DNA from: a virus
Reading direction: 5' to 3' (one strand)
DNA length: 41,608 bases
Virus record (IMG/VR): IMGVR_UViG_3300042465_005988
Coordinates: 1-41,608 of that record
The position numbers and the translations under genes are program-made. The notes under the pieces are model-generated. The model was not told the origin of the DNA and ran no database searches. It worked only from the letters and a program-made list of their open reading frames with translations. Within the stretch, counting starts at the first letter, position 1, and every line of letters starts with the position of its first letter. Below are positions 21,165-31,252 of the stretch, piece by piece.

Positions 21165-23411
21165 ATGCAGACCAACGTGGCACCCCGCATCCAAGGCATG
21201 ACCTCGCAGATTGTCGAGCAGCAGTCGCTGGACTTCGACGGCGTGCTGAACTTCGACTTGTCGGGCGGTACAGCTATTCCCCGGGCTGGCTGGAACATCC
21301 TGCGGGCGCCAGACTCCTACAACGAAGTCGCGGACCCTATGTCACCAGACGGCTTCTCTTACGAAGTCGCGACCTACACCTATGCCGCGGTCAAGGAGTC
21401 AGACCCGCTTGGCAGCTTCTTGTGGTCGGGGCCGGACGGCGAGGACTTCATCATCTCCCTGTCGCTGCGGTATCTGGCGTCGCTTGGCGTGCTGTTTCCC
21501 AGCGGCGTGCAGGTCAAGGTCTACGACACGCAAGGGCGGACGGTCTACGAACGGCTGCTGCTGTCTGACACGGACACCGAATCGCGCAACACGCCGTACA
21601 CCTTTGCCCGCCTGTACGACACGGTGTACTTCGCCAACGGCGGTCTGCTGTGGCAGTGGAATCCCCTGGTCAACATGCGGCCAGCGCCGGTAGAAGCGTT
21701 CCACAACCCGCAGCAAGTCGGCGTGGACACCTACCTGCTGGGCTACATCCAAGGCGCCAGCATCGTTGCTGCACACCAGCAGTCTCTTGTGCTGTCGGGC
21801 TTTGCCAGCGACACCTCGGTTGACGTGGACGCGCCTATCGACACGAACGGCGACGGCATTGTGACCGTGCTGGACTACAGCAAACAGGGCGGCTTTCGGC
21901 TTGGGCCAAGTGCCACATCCTTGCTGTTGACGCCCTACACCATGCTTGTCAGCGACCCGCTGCTGCCCAACTGCTTCTCTGTGCAGGGCATTTACAACAT
22001 CGGCACTCAGATGCCTGTGACAGGCATTGCGTCGCACTATGGGCGCATGGCGGTTCTCACATCGTCGGAGTGCTTTGTCGTGGACGGTCCGGCTGCACAA
22101 GCCAGCCAAGCGACCATTCAGCCCCTGTCCACTTACATTGGTTGCGTGTCTCACCGAACATTGGCGCAGTCCGACGACGGCTTGCTGCTGTGGCTGGGCG
22201 ACGACGGCGTGTATGCGTGGGACGGCAGCGGTCTGCCGGCTATGGTCGCCAACCAACTACAGGACTTGTTCAACCAAGGCTGGACGGTTGTTTGGCAACA
22301 GCCGCTGAACACCAACGGCTTGAACTCCAACATCACCAGGGACTCGTCTCGCTTCTTCCGGTTTGACCGTTCAGCGTCCAGCCTTGCTTGTGCCGTATGG
22401 GTGGCGCGAGGCGGTTACTACGCCTTGGCAATGGCTGCGTCGCCCGTGCCGGAGTACAACAACGCCATCCTGTGCTGGTCGCCGTCGCGCAAGGTGTGGT
22501 GGATCTACGGCAGCGAACCGACAACCGTGGACTGGACGCAGCAAATCTCTGGCACGGACGTGTACTACACCCCGGCTGGCACCCCGGCTGGCAGCGTTTA
22601 CCGCGGGTCTGCCACGTCCGGTCACTGCACGCTCATGGTATCGCCCAACGAACCGGGCTTGCTGTTCAGCCAAGGCTTCTACAACGAGTACCCGCAGGGG
22701 CAGATTGGCGGCGCACAGGCGTTCCCGTACCCGTACCATCACTGCATTGCGGCGTTGACCGGCGACACCGACAACAAGCTCACATGGTCTGGCACAAGCC
22801 CGATTGTCGGGCGGTCGACTTTTGTTGCCTTGCTGCAATCGGCGCCGTTCTACTTGGAGCAAGACGACTACAAGCGCAACAAGTGGCTGCAACTCAAGCT
22901 GCGGGCGTCGCGCAATGCGACCACCCCCTGCATGGACGACGGCAACTTTGCCAAGACCGAGACAATCGGCATCTGGTGTATGTCTGAAAACGCGCACTTC
23001 GACGTACTGGATTGCACTGTCTACAGCGCGGAACTGCAAGACATTACGCCCAGCGGCACGGTTGCCAGCGGCGACGGCGTTGTTCAGCCATGGCCAGACG
23101 CTTTTATCCGCAGTGACCTGACCTACTTCTGGCAAGACGATGCGACCGACGACGTTGCGTTTGGCGCCTGGTGGGACACCCTGCTCACGCCCACGCCCAA
23201 CAATCCCGCCTTCAAGCGGTGGATGCCCGACACGTTCTTCAACAAGCGCGTAAACCTCAGCCAGCGGGCGTCGCAGTGGTATCGCGTCATGCTGTTCACC
23301 AAATGCACCGGCTGCTGGGATGACGGCGGGCAGTCTGGCAACGGCAGCAACAGCCTGGAGCTACTTGGCTGGTCCATTGAACTTGAGCCGATGACTGGCC
23401 AAAGGAAGTAG
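21165..23411 (+). CDS. Tail nozzle-like β-propeller protein with dockerin-like loop
   Basis: This 748-aa protein is rich in repeated blade-like segments with YAWDGSG, FVVDGPA and RFFRFDRS motifs. These resemble the propeller nozzle proteins of short-tailed phages, which extend the tail beneath the adaptor. Residues 226-237, DTNGDGIVTVLD, form a calcium loop of the dockerin/EF type (DxNxDGxxxxxD), unusual in such a protein. The gene starts 3 bp after the adaptor stop. The role is inferred from order, size and repeats. Confidence 0.65.
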   Translation: MQTNVAPRIQGMTSQIVEQQSLDFDGVLNFDLSGGTAIPRAGWNILRAPDSYNEVADPMSPDGFSYEVATYTYAAVKESDPLGSFLWSGPDGEDFIISLSLRYLASLGVLFPSGVQVKVYDTQGRTVYERLLLSDTDTESRNTPYTFARLYDTVYFANGGLLWQWNPLVNMRPAPVEAFHNPQQVGVDTYLLGYIQGASIVAAHQQSLVLSGFASDTSVDVDAPIDTNGDGIVTVLDYSKQGGFRLGPSATSLLLTPYTMLVSDPLLPNCFSVQGIYNIGTQMPVTGIASHYGRMAVLTSSECFVVDGPAAQASQATIQPLSTYIGCVSHRTLAQSDDGLLLWLGDDGVYAWDGSGLPAMVANQLQDLFNQGWTVVWQQPLNTNGLNSNITRDSSRFFRFDRSASSLACAVWVARGGYYALAMAASPVPEYNNAILCWSPSRKVWWIYGSEPTTVDWTQQISGTDVYYTPAGTPAGSVYRGSATSGHCTLMVSPNEPGLLFSQGFYNEYPQGQIGGAQAFPYPYHHCIAALTGDTDNKLTWSGTSPIVGRSTFVALLQSAPFYLEQDDYKRNKWLQLKLRASRNATTPCMDDGNFAKTETIGIWCMSENAHFDVLDCTVYSAELQDITPSGTVASGDGVVQPWPDAFIRSDLTYFWQDDATDDVAFGAWWDTLLTPTPNNPAFKRWMPDTFFNKRVNLSQRASQWYRVMLFTKCTGCWDDGGQSGNGSNSLELLGWSIELEPMTGQRK

Positions 23412-23413
23412 CC

Positions 23414-24091
23414 ATGCCCATGCAGCGCACTTCCACACGTGGTACCGGGCTTGCATCGGTCAAGGCGCCTATGCGTAGCGGCAGCAAGGACACCGACCTG
23501 TGCCTGCAAGCGTGGGCGCAGTCGCTGCAGGTGTTTCGCGACGTGGCCGGGGTTGTGCTGACGCCAGGGGACGACATCTCCGCAGCCCTGTCCGCTTGCC
23601 GTGACGGCGACCGGGTGCTGCTACTTCCCGGCACCTACTTCTTGCGCCGGTCGATTGCCGTGTCCAAGCGCGTCACAATCATGGGCTACGGCGCGACGCT
23701 TGAATTTGACGCAGGAGCCTCGCTATCGGTCACGGCGGACTACGCGGTGCTTGAAGGCTTTGCGTGCGTCCAGCGGGCAGCCAGCGGCGTTGTTACGGCC
23801 TTCCTGACAGTCAGCGCCAATCGAGCGTTGCTGCACCGGCTGTTTGTGGACGTGGACGCCGACCAAGCCGTGCGCGTCACGGGCGACTACTGCTCTGTGC
23901 AGGCTTGTCGGTTTGACGGCAGCCGCCCTGCCTTGGGGTCTGACGTGTACTTTGCAGACGGCGCGACATACGGCATTGCTTGCGGTATCATGTGGTCTGC
24001 GGCGGCGGGTGCGTACTCGCTGGACTACCGCGCCATTGACCTGACCAGCGAAGCGGCAAACGGCCCAGCGGCCATCATCAACGTGCGGTAG
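23414..24091 (+). CDS. Right-handed β-helix tail protein (pectate-lyase-like)
   Basis: The protein is 225 aa. DISAALSACRDGDRVLLLPG, then TYFLRRSIAVSKRVTIMG and YGATLEF, form the classic first rungs of a parallel β-helix (the 'pre-epimerase/pectate-lyase' pattern). Further rungs continue (YAVLEGFACVQR, NRALLHRLFVDVD, DYCSVQACRFDG). Tailspikes of podoviruses use this fold to bind or cut surface polysaccharide. The protein is short for a spike and shows no clear catalytic residues. It may be a spike base or an adhesin. Confidence 0.65.
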   Translation: MPMQRTSTRGTGLASVKAPMRSGSKDTDLCLQAWAQSLQVFRDVAGVVLTPGDDISAALSACRDGDRVLLLPGTYFLRRSIAVSKRVTIMGYGATLEFDAGASLSVTADYAVLEGFACVQRAASGVVTAFLTVSANRALLHRLFVDVDADQAVRVTGDYCSVQACRFDGSRPALGSDVYFADGATYGIACGIMWSAAAGAYSLDYRAIDLTSEAANGPAAIINVR

Positions 24092-24098
24092 GTGGACT

Positions 24099-24704
24099 AT
24101 GGCGCTCGGACCAAAGCTCAACTTCATCAATCCCGGAGATGCCTTGCGGTCCAGCAAGGTCATGCAGAACTTCCAAGCGATTGCAGACTTCTGCCGTGCC
24201 ATCCCGGTCAACAACCTGCTGCAGCCGTACCAGACGACCAGCTACGACATGGAGGCGTCCGATACGATTGCCTCTGCTGTAGCGCCGGGCACAACATCGT
24301 ACTTCGGCTACACGCGGGTGCAGTTGGGGCAGTCGCCAACCAACATCACCACGGGCGCCAGCGCCTGGTTTCGCGGTCCAGCGGGCGGTTTGGCGGCTGG
24401 TCAGACAGTTGTATTCGACCTGCAGTACACATCGCCAAGCGGCAGCGGCGGGCGCCCTGTGTCTGCTGACGCATGGGCAACCATGCTACCTGCCGTCATT
24501 ACGTTCGACAGCACAAATGCTGTGGCTGGCACGGACGATGCGGCAGGCGACAACGGCTTGTTTGTCCGCACATCCAGCCCCAACGTCTTGCTCACTGACG
24601 GCGATTGGGTACGCTGGAAAGTCACCGTCACCGACGCGGGCGTTGCGTACAACGTGACCGAGTGCGGCGGGCAACTGGCTATCAAATCATACCTGCGCTC
24701 ATAG
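24099..24704 (+). CDS. Tail-associated β-rich protein
   Basis: The protein is 201 aa. The short helical head (KLNFINPGDALRSSKVMQNFQAI) resembles attachment segments of phage tail fibre or needle proteins. It is followed by a β-sandwich-like domain (TTSYFGYTRVQLGQSPTNIT, GQTVVFDLQYTS, DWVRWKVTVTDAG). It follows the β-helix gene. It may be a fibre tip or receptor-binding subunit. No specific family is recognised. Confidence 0.5.
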   Translation: MALGPKLNFINPGDALRSSKVMQNFQAIADFCRAIPVNNLLQPYQTTSYDMEASDTIASAVAPGTTSYFGYTRVQLGQSPTNITTGASAWFRGPAGGLAAGQTVVFDLQYTSPSGSGGRPVSADAWATMLPAVITFDSTNAVAGTDDAAGDNGLFVRTSSPNVLLTDGDWVRWKVTVTDAGVAYNVTECGGQLAIKSYLRS

Positions 24705-24712
24705 GAGGCACC

Positions 24713-25942
24713 ATGGACCTGCAGCCCAATCGGCGCGGCATCGACAACAACCGGACCAAAGAAGCGGGCATGCCGTCCAGCGGCGGTATGTCTGCGGCAG
24801 GCGGTCTATTGCCCGCACAGCGCCAGCAACAGCCGTTTGAAGGCGTTGGCAACCAGCCGCCCATGGCAAGCCCCAAGCCTCAGCAGGCAGGCGGCGGCGC
24901 GGCAAACGGCACCATCAACGGCGGCGCGGTGCAGGGCGCACAGTTTAAGACCACGGCGCAGCCAATGTCGCCGGGTGTCGCCAGTTACCTGAGCATCCCC
25001 AGCCAGCAGTTCATGGCACCGCAGGCGCAAGCCACGGGGACCATGTTGCCAGCGCGGCAGATGCAGCAAGGGCCGATGCAACTGAACATGCAGCAAGGTC
25101 CGGTTGCGTTCAAGGCAGACCAGCCTACGCCCAACTTCGGCAAGCCGTTGCCCAACAGCCCGCAGCAAACGACCGAGCAATACCCTGCCGCGACGCCGCC
25201 TCCGACGACCGACCAGCCGACAACTCAAGCGGCTTGGGATCCCCGTGGCGAGATTGCCAAGATGCGGTCCTTCTACGACGAGGGCGGCGCTTGGGATGCC
25301 AACACGCGGCTTGCGTTGCAGAACCAGATGGCAGGCAACAGCCGGTCGCAGATGCTGAGGGACGCGCTTGCCGGTCGCGGTAGCAACTTGGGGCAGATTG
25401 CGTCCGACCGCAGCAACCTCGACACGATGACCTCGTATGAGGCGCAGCGCGGGCAGTTGCAGAACCAAGCCCAACAGGACGCCTACGGTCGCGAGATGCA
25501 GTATGCGGAGATGCTGAACAAGACCAAAATAGACCTGATCCGTTTGGCCGGCGAACTCAACATTAGGTTCGATGACGCGGACTTCAACACAATGGCCAAG
25601 GAGGTTTTAACTCAGTTTGGCGCCAACGCGGGCCCTGGTTCTTTGGTGGAAATCATTGACAAGGGCACCGCCAAAAATGCCAGCCCATACGCCAAGTTGA
25701 CAAGCGGGCAGGTGCTGGACAAGATCAAGCAATACTGGACGCAAGACACGTTTGCCATGCAGGACGAAGAAGCCGGCGTTGCCTTTGTCGAGGGCTTGTC
25801 CAACGCCCAACTCAAGGAACTGTACAACCGACCAGACGGTCGTGAGTGGCTGGCAAAAGCGCTGGACGACAGTTGGGGAGACGACTGGGACCGCCTCGCC
25901 GCCAAGCTGCAAGAAGCCGGCATCCCAATTTTGGAGTACTAA
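24713..25942 (+). CDS. Internal virion protein 1 (Gln/Pro-rich)
   Basis: The protein is 409 aa from ATG 24713, with AGGAGG upstream. The first 200 residues are low-complexity Gln/Pro/Gly. Then helical segments follow (EIAKMRSFYDEGGAWDANTR, NSRSQMLRDALAGRGSNLG) and a folded C-terminus ends LQEAGIPILEY. Together with the next two genes it forms the set of three helical or unstructured proteins that podoviruses carry inside the capsid and eject ahead of the DNA. That role is inferred from order and composition. Confidence 0.55.
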   Translation: MDLQPNRRGIDNNRTKEAGMPSSGGMSAAGGLLPAQRQQQPFEGVGNQPPMASPKPQQAGGGAANGTINGGAVQGAQFKTTAQPMSPGVASYLSIPSQQFMAPQAQATGTMLPARQMQQGPMQLNMQQGPVAFKADQPTPNFGKPLPNSPQQTTEQYPAATPPPTTDQPTTQAAWDPRGEIAKMRSFYDEGGAWDANTRLALQNQMAGNSRSQMLRDALAGRGSNLGQIASDRSNLDTMTSYEAQRGQLQNQAQQDAYGREMQYAEMLNKTKIDLIRLAGELNIRFDDADFNTMAKEVLTQFGANAGPGSLVEIIDKGTAKNASPYAKLTSGQVLDKIKQYWTQDTFAMQDEEAGVAFVEGLSNAQLKELYNRPDGREWLAKALDDSWGDDWDRLAAKLQEAGIPILEY

Positions 25943-26755
25943 ATGGCCACCGTAAAGCCGATGCAAGCATGGGCGCTTGAACAGCAGATGGAACGCCAGC
26001 GGGAAAGTCGTCCGGTTGCGACCGATGCGCTGCTACCCGTTGCCGCGGCCATGCCCAAGTTCCGCGAGAACACGACCGAGCCTATCCATAACTGGGCGGC
26101 TTCGGATGCGCGTGGCGCGGAGTTTGCCCAACGCGGTGAGTTGCAGCGGCGCGACTATGAGCAGCGCGGCAAGTTGCAGGACAAGGAGTTGCTGCAGCAA
26201 AAGGACATGCTGGAGTACAAGCTCAAGCTACAGCAGAAGTACGCGCCCAAGAAGCGGGCAGGTGGCGTCGGTCCCGTGGCAAAGACCATGGATGAGTACA
26301 TCAAGATTGCCAGCGGCGCTCCGCCTGCCGACGAACGACAGGCTACTGCCAACCAGGGGAGACTAAAGATCCTCGCGTCACGTCTTGAGCGACTTGGAGT
26401 CTCTGGGCGCAGAGCCCTTGCGGAACTTCAAGGCGTCGGCTTGACGCCGGATGCCTACAAGCCAGCCGCCAACAAGCGGATGTACGAGAAAGAGAACATC
26501 ACCGCCAAGGGCGAAGGTCAAAGCGAAACCGCGACACTGCGGGCGCAGACAGCCAAGGAGATTGCGGCACTGCGGGCGCTTGGCAGCGACCCGTCCTTGC
26601 GTCCGCCCAAGGATACCTTGCTGGAAGATGCCAAGGTCACTGCCGAACGTGCTGCGAGACAGCAGCAGTTCCGCGACATGGCTACCGGCATGATGGCGCC
26701 AATTGACCGCAGCAAGTACGTTTTTGAGGACGGTGTGTGGAAGGAGCGCGACTAA
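25943..26755 (+). CDS. Internal virion protein 2 (coiled-coil)
   Basis: The protein is 270 aa. The ATG abuts the previous stop. Residues 60-105 are a strongly charged coiled coil (FAQRGELQRRDYEQRGKLQD). A second helical region contains YEKENITAKGEGQSETATLR and AKVTAERAARQQQFRD. The stop overlaps the next start as TAATG, so expression of the two is coupled. It is probably a component of the ejection apparatus. Confidence 0.55.
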   Translation: MATVKPMQAWALEQQMERQRESRPVATDALLPVAAAMPKFRENTTEPIHNWAASDARGAEFAQRGELQRRDYEQRGKLQDKELLQQKDMLEYKLKLQQKYAPKKRAGGVGPVAKTMDEYIKIASGAPPADERQATANQGRLKILASRLERLGVSGRRALAELQGVGLTPDAYKPAANKRMYEKENITAKGEGQSETATLRAQTAKEIAALRALGSDPSLRPPKDTLLEDAKVTAERAARQQQFRDMATGMMAPIDRSKYVFEDGVWKERD

Positions 26756-29700
26756 TGGGCAAGGTAGTCACAGACCCGAACATCTTGGCTGCGCTCAATG
26801 CGGGACCGCCGCCGGCCAAGGCGTCCAAGGTTGTGACGGACCCTGAGATTCTGCGGCAACTCAACTCGCCTGACCTTGCGCCAGAACCAATGTCCGCACC
26901 CAAGCCCCTTATGGAGCCGGAGAGCGACACGCCGGCAACGCTGGACTGGGCACGCGGCACACTGTCCGGTGACGCTCTTGCCGCAGCCCCAGCCCTGCTA
27001 GGTGCCCGCGGTGCTGCTGCCCTGGACGAAGCCCGCCGTACCCGCGGACAGTCGCCGGAGCTTCGCGCCGTAGAGGACATGGGGCCGCAGAGCATCTTGC
27101 AGTTCGGCACCAACGTCATGGCAGATGCCGTGGGCATGGTTGCCAGCAAAGTTGCGGCGCCTATCGAGCTTGCCGTCCTTGGCAGCCGTATCGGCGGACG
27201 GGTTGCAGGTGGCGCAGTCGGTGACATTGCCGGCTTGGCCCAACGTGCCGGTGCAGACGAAGTAGCCGACTGGCTGATTGGCAAGACTGCGGCCAAGGCC
27301 ATTGCCGCCCAGCAGCGACGCGGCGAGTTTCAGCAGGCCAAAGCGGCGGGCGAGGTCAAGGATCTTGCCAAAGAGTTCGCGCTTGGCTTTGGCTTTGGCA
27401 TGAACCCTGCCATGTTCAGCGCGGCGCAGACCTACGCTGAAACAGGCGACGCAGGCAAGGCGTTTGACGAAGGCTGGGACAACTTCAAGAAGTACCCGCT
27501 GGCGTCTATGGGTATTCCTATGGGTGCGACTCGGGCTGCAGCGACCATCGGCGGCGACCCGCTTGTCCGCAACAACGAACCCGTGCAGACCGTGCGTGGC
27601 GACCCTGTGAGCGTCAACCGTCTTGGCGGAGCGCTATTCGAGCCGATGACCAAGATCGCCAATACCAAGATGGCAACCAACGCCACATCGCCGTGGGGCA
27701 AGAAGTTGGCCGAGACTGTCCAAGCGGCAGAGGTCAACCTGCAGCCGTCTTGGCAGCGTCTCATGTTCGACGTGGTGCCTAACGACTCGCTCAAGGCGCA
27801 GCGGGCACAAGCGGCAGCAGTCCGTGCGGCCAACAACGTGTCGCCAGCCGCCAAGGGCATCCAGAACGTGGTGCAGCGGTACAACGTACTGCGCGACTTG
27901 GATGCAGAGCTATCGGACCCCGCATTTGCCGCTGCAAACGCCGCAGAGAAGTTCGGTGCGGTAGAGGGTAGGCTTGCCGATACGGAAGCCGTCTACAACG
28001 CTCCTGTGTCGCTGGACGGGGATGCCAGACAGCAGGCACAAGCCCTTGGCCAAACGCTTGTGGACGCAGGTATCGACCAGACGCTGGCGCAGCAGATGGT
28101 CCCGTATGTCATGTTTGAGGGCGTGCGGGCTACCCAACGCGGGCAGTTGCAAAACCCGGTGTCCGCACTGGAAGCGACCAATACACAGTTGCAGGGTCTG
28201 GCCATGGCTGACCGGCAAGTGCAGGCACAGAAGTTGGCGGCGGTTGTCCAGCAGCAAATGCAAGACCCCGTGTTTTTGGCGGCTGCTGACCAAGCCTGGT
28301 CAATGCCCGCAGGTGGCTACAAGTGGGTTCCGGGTAGTGAAGTCCGCCAACGCGACGGTTACGTTGCTGCCATGAAGGCAGTGCGCGACGCCGATGCTGC
28401 TGCAGGGCGCAAGGTGTTCACCGTCGACAACCCTGAACTTGGGCAGTTTCGGAAAGACTACGTTGAATCCATTTACCTCAAGCTGGTCGACGACGTGAAC
28501 AGCACGCCGAACGGTCGCGAGCGCGTGTTTGCAACCTTGCGTAGCTCGCCAATGTCTCGGCTACAAGCCAACCCATCAGCTCCGGCGCACATCCAAGCCT
28601 TGGCCAACTGGTCCAACAGCAGCCCGACCCGCCGCAAGTATGTGGATGCGATCAACAATGCGTCGCTGGAAATAGCAGAAAACTTGGGCGTCGACCCTGT
28701 TGTCATTGCCCGCAACTACGACCGCTACGCCAGCCGCGCATTTACCGATGCGCTGGAGGCGCAAGAGCAACTGCAAAAGAAGTTGGGCTTGCTGGACATG
28801 ATGCCGTCTGCGGTCGGCTCGTTTGGCACCAAGCAGACCGGACGCTTCAAGCGCATGTTGGGGCGGGAAGAAAGCGACAACCGGCTCATGGACGGCATTG
28901 TCAAAGGCAAGTTCGACCTCAACGACGCCCTTGCTGCCACCGCCAATCAGATGATTTCTACGACGCAGTTGCTGCACAAGATGTCCATTTGGCACGACGA
29001 ACTGGCTGCCGCAGGCACGCTTACCGACAAACCAAAGCCGGGCTGGTATTACACCGGCGACAAGAAGGTGGCCGGCAGTAAAGAGGCTGCCAGCAGCGAC
29101 CCGTACAATTTTGTATACGGCAAGTTGGCCAACAAGTACGTTCACCCGCAGGTCGCCCGCCAGCTTGGTTTGACCAAAGCTGCCATGCAGAAGGCTGGTC
29201 CACTCACGCAGTTTTGGCGACTGATGCACACGGTCTACAACCTCAACATCTACCCGTTGCGGAACTTTGTGCAGGACCACGGCTACATCTACGCCGTGAC
29301 TGGCTTGAAGCCGACGCACGGGGAAGGGAGAAAGTACCGGCTTGAAGGTCAGTCCGAGATTGAAAACTACATGAACGCCCGCCAACGCGGCGAAACGCCA
29401 ACGGTGTCGCCGGACATGCTGGAGGCGATTGAGAACGGACAAGTAGAGCCAGATGCGGTTGTCGCTGAACTGGCCCAACTGCCGTCAGCTCTGCAAGGCC
29501 CTGTCAGCCGAATCGCTGCGTCGATTGCCAACCAAGCCATTCGGCAGCCGGACCCCGTAAGCCGCATGGAGTTCGTGACAGAGGCCTTGCTTGCGCTCAA
29601 GGCTGGCGTCAAGTTAGGGCCAGAAATCAAGGCGGCTGGACTCAAGGCGTGGCAGAAGGCCAAAAAGGAATCGGACTGGCCGGTGCCTATGCCGTCCGCG

Positions 29701-31062
29701 TGGCTGGAGCAGTTCAATAGCGAACTTGCTCACACGACCGCTGCCGTGATGATGGCCATGGCAGAGCAGTCGCGCCGGCTGTACACATGGAAGGTCGCCC
29801 GCAAGCACATGGGACTGTCGCCAGAACAAGCCGCCATGCTGGGGCAGCACGCCAACTACGGCGTAGAGAAGTCGTCCACAACCGGCGACGCCATCATGAA
29901 GTCGTGGCCGGGACAGATGTTCCTGCCGCCGTTCCTGCGGTTTGGCGTATGGCAAGCAAAGAACTACATGCAGCGGGCGCTCAACGACCCTTCCTTGCAC
30001 ACGGCTTGGGCCATTACACAGGGACTGTCTGCCGCCAATGAGGAGGACTTGCTGCAGCACTACGGGCGCGGGCAACTCAACGGGCGGCTGGCGCAAGCGT
30101 ACCTGCAGCGCAACAGTGCGCCTGACGTGGGGCTTGGCAGCGCGGAGGACGTGGCTGAAGTCGTGCGGACTTTCTCGCCGCGTCTGGCTGACAACATTGC
30201 GCGGCGGGCGACGTTCCTGACGACCAGCCTCAAGGACGTGGGCGGGTACAACAGCTTCCTGTCCAACCTCGACCCGTCGCTGTCCGGCACTGCGTCTTTA
30301 GTGCAGCACAATCCGTTTGCTGAAATCACAGCCACCCTGCTGGACCCGCAGATGGTCAATCCCATCACAGGCAGGCCGGCTGTCATGGAAGGCGACCCGA
30401 GCGTAGCTCGCCGCTTCATCACCGGTGTTCGCTTGCTGACTGCCGCCATGATGCCGCAGCACCTGTGGACGGGCGTTGGCCAGACCGCCAAGGTAGCCAA
30501 GAGCCTCGCGACCGGCGAGGGTGTGCCCGTTTCCAGCACCGGCAAGCAGGCCAACATCATGGACTTGACCAAGTACTTCTTGGCCCCGCTGGGTATGCAG
30601 ACAGTGGACCAGATAGCTTTGGCCGAAGGCTTGGAGCGCAGGACAAACGCCAAACTGCGCCAGTCTGGTATGCGGGCAGCGCAGTACGAGGCCGGAGTTC
30701 CGCTGGACCTGCCCGATGAGGTCCGCCAGAAAATGCTGTCAGAGGCAGGCATCAACGCGCAAGCCAAGCTGTACCAGATTGAGCTTTCCGCAGCCCTTGC
30801 CTACGGAAACGCAGACCCGCGTGAAGTAGCCAAAGCCCGCCAAACCATAGAGGAACGCCGTAAGAAGGCCCTGCAAGCAAGGGCCATTGGCGAGTCGCCA
30901 GTCGATGTATTGTCCCAAGAGTTGGACAATGGTAAGCTCAGAGCGGTGATTGACGCCATCAGAGCATCAATCAGCGAACTGACCGAGGAGCATCTCAATG
31001 AGCGGAACGACACCAACACACCCGATGGCACCGGAACCGGAACCGCAGACCGACCGCTATGA
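26755..31062 (+). CDS. Giant internal / DNA-ejection protein
   Basis: This is a 1435-aa protein, the largest in the genome. It is mostly helical. The N-terminus carries a duplicated motif, KVVTDPNILAALN (residues 3-15) and KVVTDPEILRQLN (about 24-36), of a kind repeated in podovirus internal proteins. A Gly/Ala-rich stretch (about 130-170) could be membrane-active. No lysozyme or transglycosylase motif was found. ATG 26755 is chosen because of AAGGAG and the TAATG overlap; an upstream in-frame start at 26737 lies inside the previous gene. Large proteins at this position build the periplasm-spanning channel during DNA ejection. Confidence 0.7.
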   Translation: MGKVVTDPNILAALNAGPPPAKASKVVTDPEILRQLNSPDLAPEPMSAPKPLMEPESDTPATLDWARGTLSGDALAAAPALLGARGAAALDEARRTRGQSPELRAVEDMGPQSILQFGTNVMADAVGMVASKVAAPIELAVLGSRIGGRVAGGAVGDIAGLAQRAGADEVADWLIGKTAAKAIAAQQRRGEFQQAKAAGEVKDLAKEFALGFGFGMNPAMFSAAQTYAETGDAGKAFDEGWDNFKKYPLASMGIPMGATRAAATIGGDPLVRNNEPVQTVRGDPVSVNRLGGALFEPMTKIANTKMATNATSPWGKKLAETVQAAEVNLQPSWQRLMFDVVPNDSLKAQRAQAAAVRAANNVSPAAKGIQNVVQRYNVLRDLDAELSDPAFAAANAAEKFGAVEGRLADTEAVYNAPVSLDGDARQQAQALGQTLVDAGIDQTLAQQMVPYVMFEGVRATQRGQLQNPVSALEATNTQLQGLAMADRQVQAQKLAAVVQQQMQDPVFLAAADQAWSMPAGGYKWVPGSEVRQRDGYVAAMKAVRDADAAAGRKVFTVDNPELGQFRKDYVESIYLKLVDDVNSTPNGRERVFATLRSSPMSRLQANPSAPAHIQALANWSNSSPTRRKYVDAINNASLEIAENLGVDPVVIARNYDRYASRAFTDALEAQEQLQKKLGLLDMMPSAVGSFGTKQTGRFKRMLGREESDNRLMDGIVKGKFDLNDALAATANQMISTTQLLHKMSIWHDELAAAGTLTDKPKPGWYYTGDKKVAGSKEAASSDPYNFVYGKLANKYVHPQVARQLGLTKAAMQKAGPLTQFWRLMHTVYNLNIYPLRNFVQDHGYIYAVTGLKPTHGEGRKYRLEGQSEIENYMNARQRGETPTVSPDMLEAIENGQVEPDAVVAELAQLPSALQGPVSRIAASIANQAIRQPDPVSRMEFVTEALLALKAGVKLGPEIKAAGLKAWQKAKKESDWPVPMPSAWLEQFNSELAHTTAAVMMAMAEQSRRLYTWKVARKHMGLSPEQAAMLGQHANYGVEKSSTTGDAIMKSWPGQMFLPPFLRFGVWQAKNYMQRALNDPSLHTAWAITQGLSAANEEDLLQHYGRGQLNGRLAQAYLQRNSAPDVGLGSAEDVAEVVRTFSPRLADNIARRATFLTTSLKDVGGYNSFLSNLDPSLSGTASLVQHNPFAEITATLLDPQMVNPITGRPAVMEGDPSVARRFITGVRLLTAAMMPQHLWTGVGQTAKVAKSLATGEGVPVSSTGKQANIMDLTKYFLAPLGMQTVDQIALAEGLERRTNAKLRQSGMRAAQYEAGVPLDLPDEVRQKMLSEAGINAQAKLYQIELSAALAYGNADPREVAKARQTIEERRKKALQARAIGESPVDVLSQELDNGKLRAVIDAIRASISELTEEHLNERNDTNTPDGTGTGTADRPL

Positions 31063-31252
31063 GGCCACCAGCCTTGGTCTGTCGCAGTACATCAAGCGGT
31101 GCAAGCAGTCGTCCTTTCCGCTCAAAAGCGGCGCTCACGAGTTTGGCTACCTGCTGACCGAACTGGACAAGGCGCTTGTCCGCATCAAGGCGCTTGAAGC
31201 TGCCCTTGAAGCCAAGACCGCCTCCCGCAAGCCCAAGGACAAGGAGGCGTAA
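30998..31252 (+). CDS. Small coiled-coil protein overlapping the ejection gene
   Basis: The protein is 84 aa from ATG 30998, with GAGGAG 7 nt upstream. It overlaps the 3' end of the giant gene by 65 bp in another frame. The N-terminus is Pro-rich and the C-terminal half is a charged helix (FGYLLTELDKALVRIKALEA). The stop overlaps the next start (TAATG). No family is recognised. Confidence 0.6.
   Translation: MSGTTPTHPMAPEPEPQTDRYEATSLGLSQYIKRCKQSSFPLKSGAHEFGYLLTELDKALVRIKALEAALEAKTASRKPKDKEA

Noticed and set aside
23414-24704. Diversity-generating retroelement target in the tail genes
   Set aside because: No reverse transcriptase gene and no variable/template repeat pair were found.
26737-26754. 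Start of the giant internal protein at 26737
   Set aside because: It lies within the previous gene with no ribosome site ahead. ATG 26755 has AAGGAG and a TAATG overlap.
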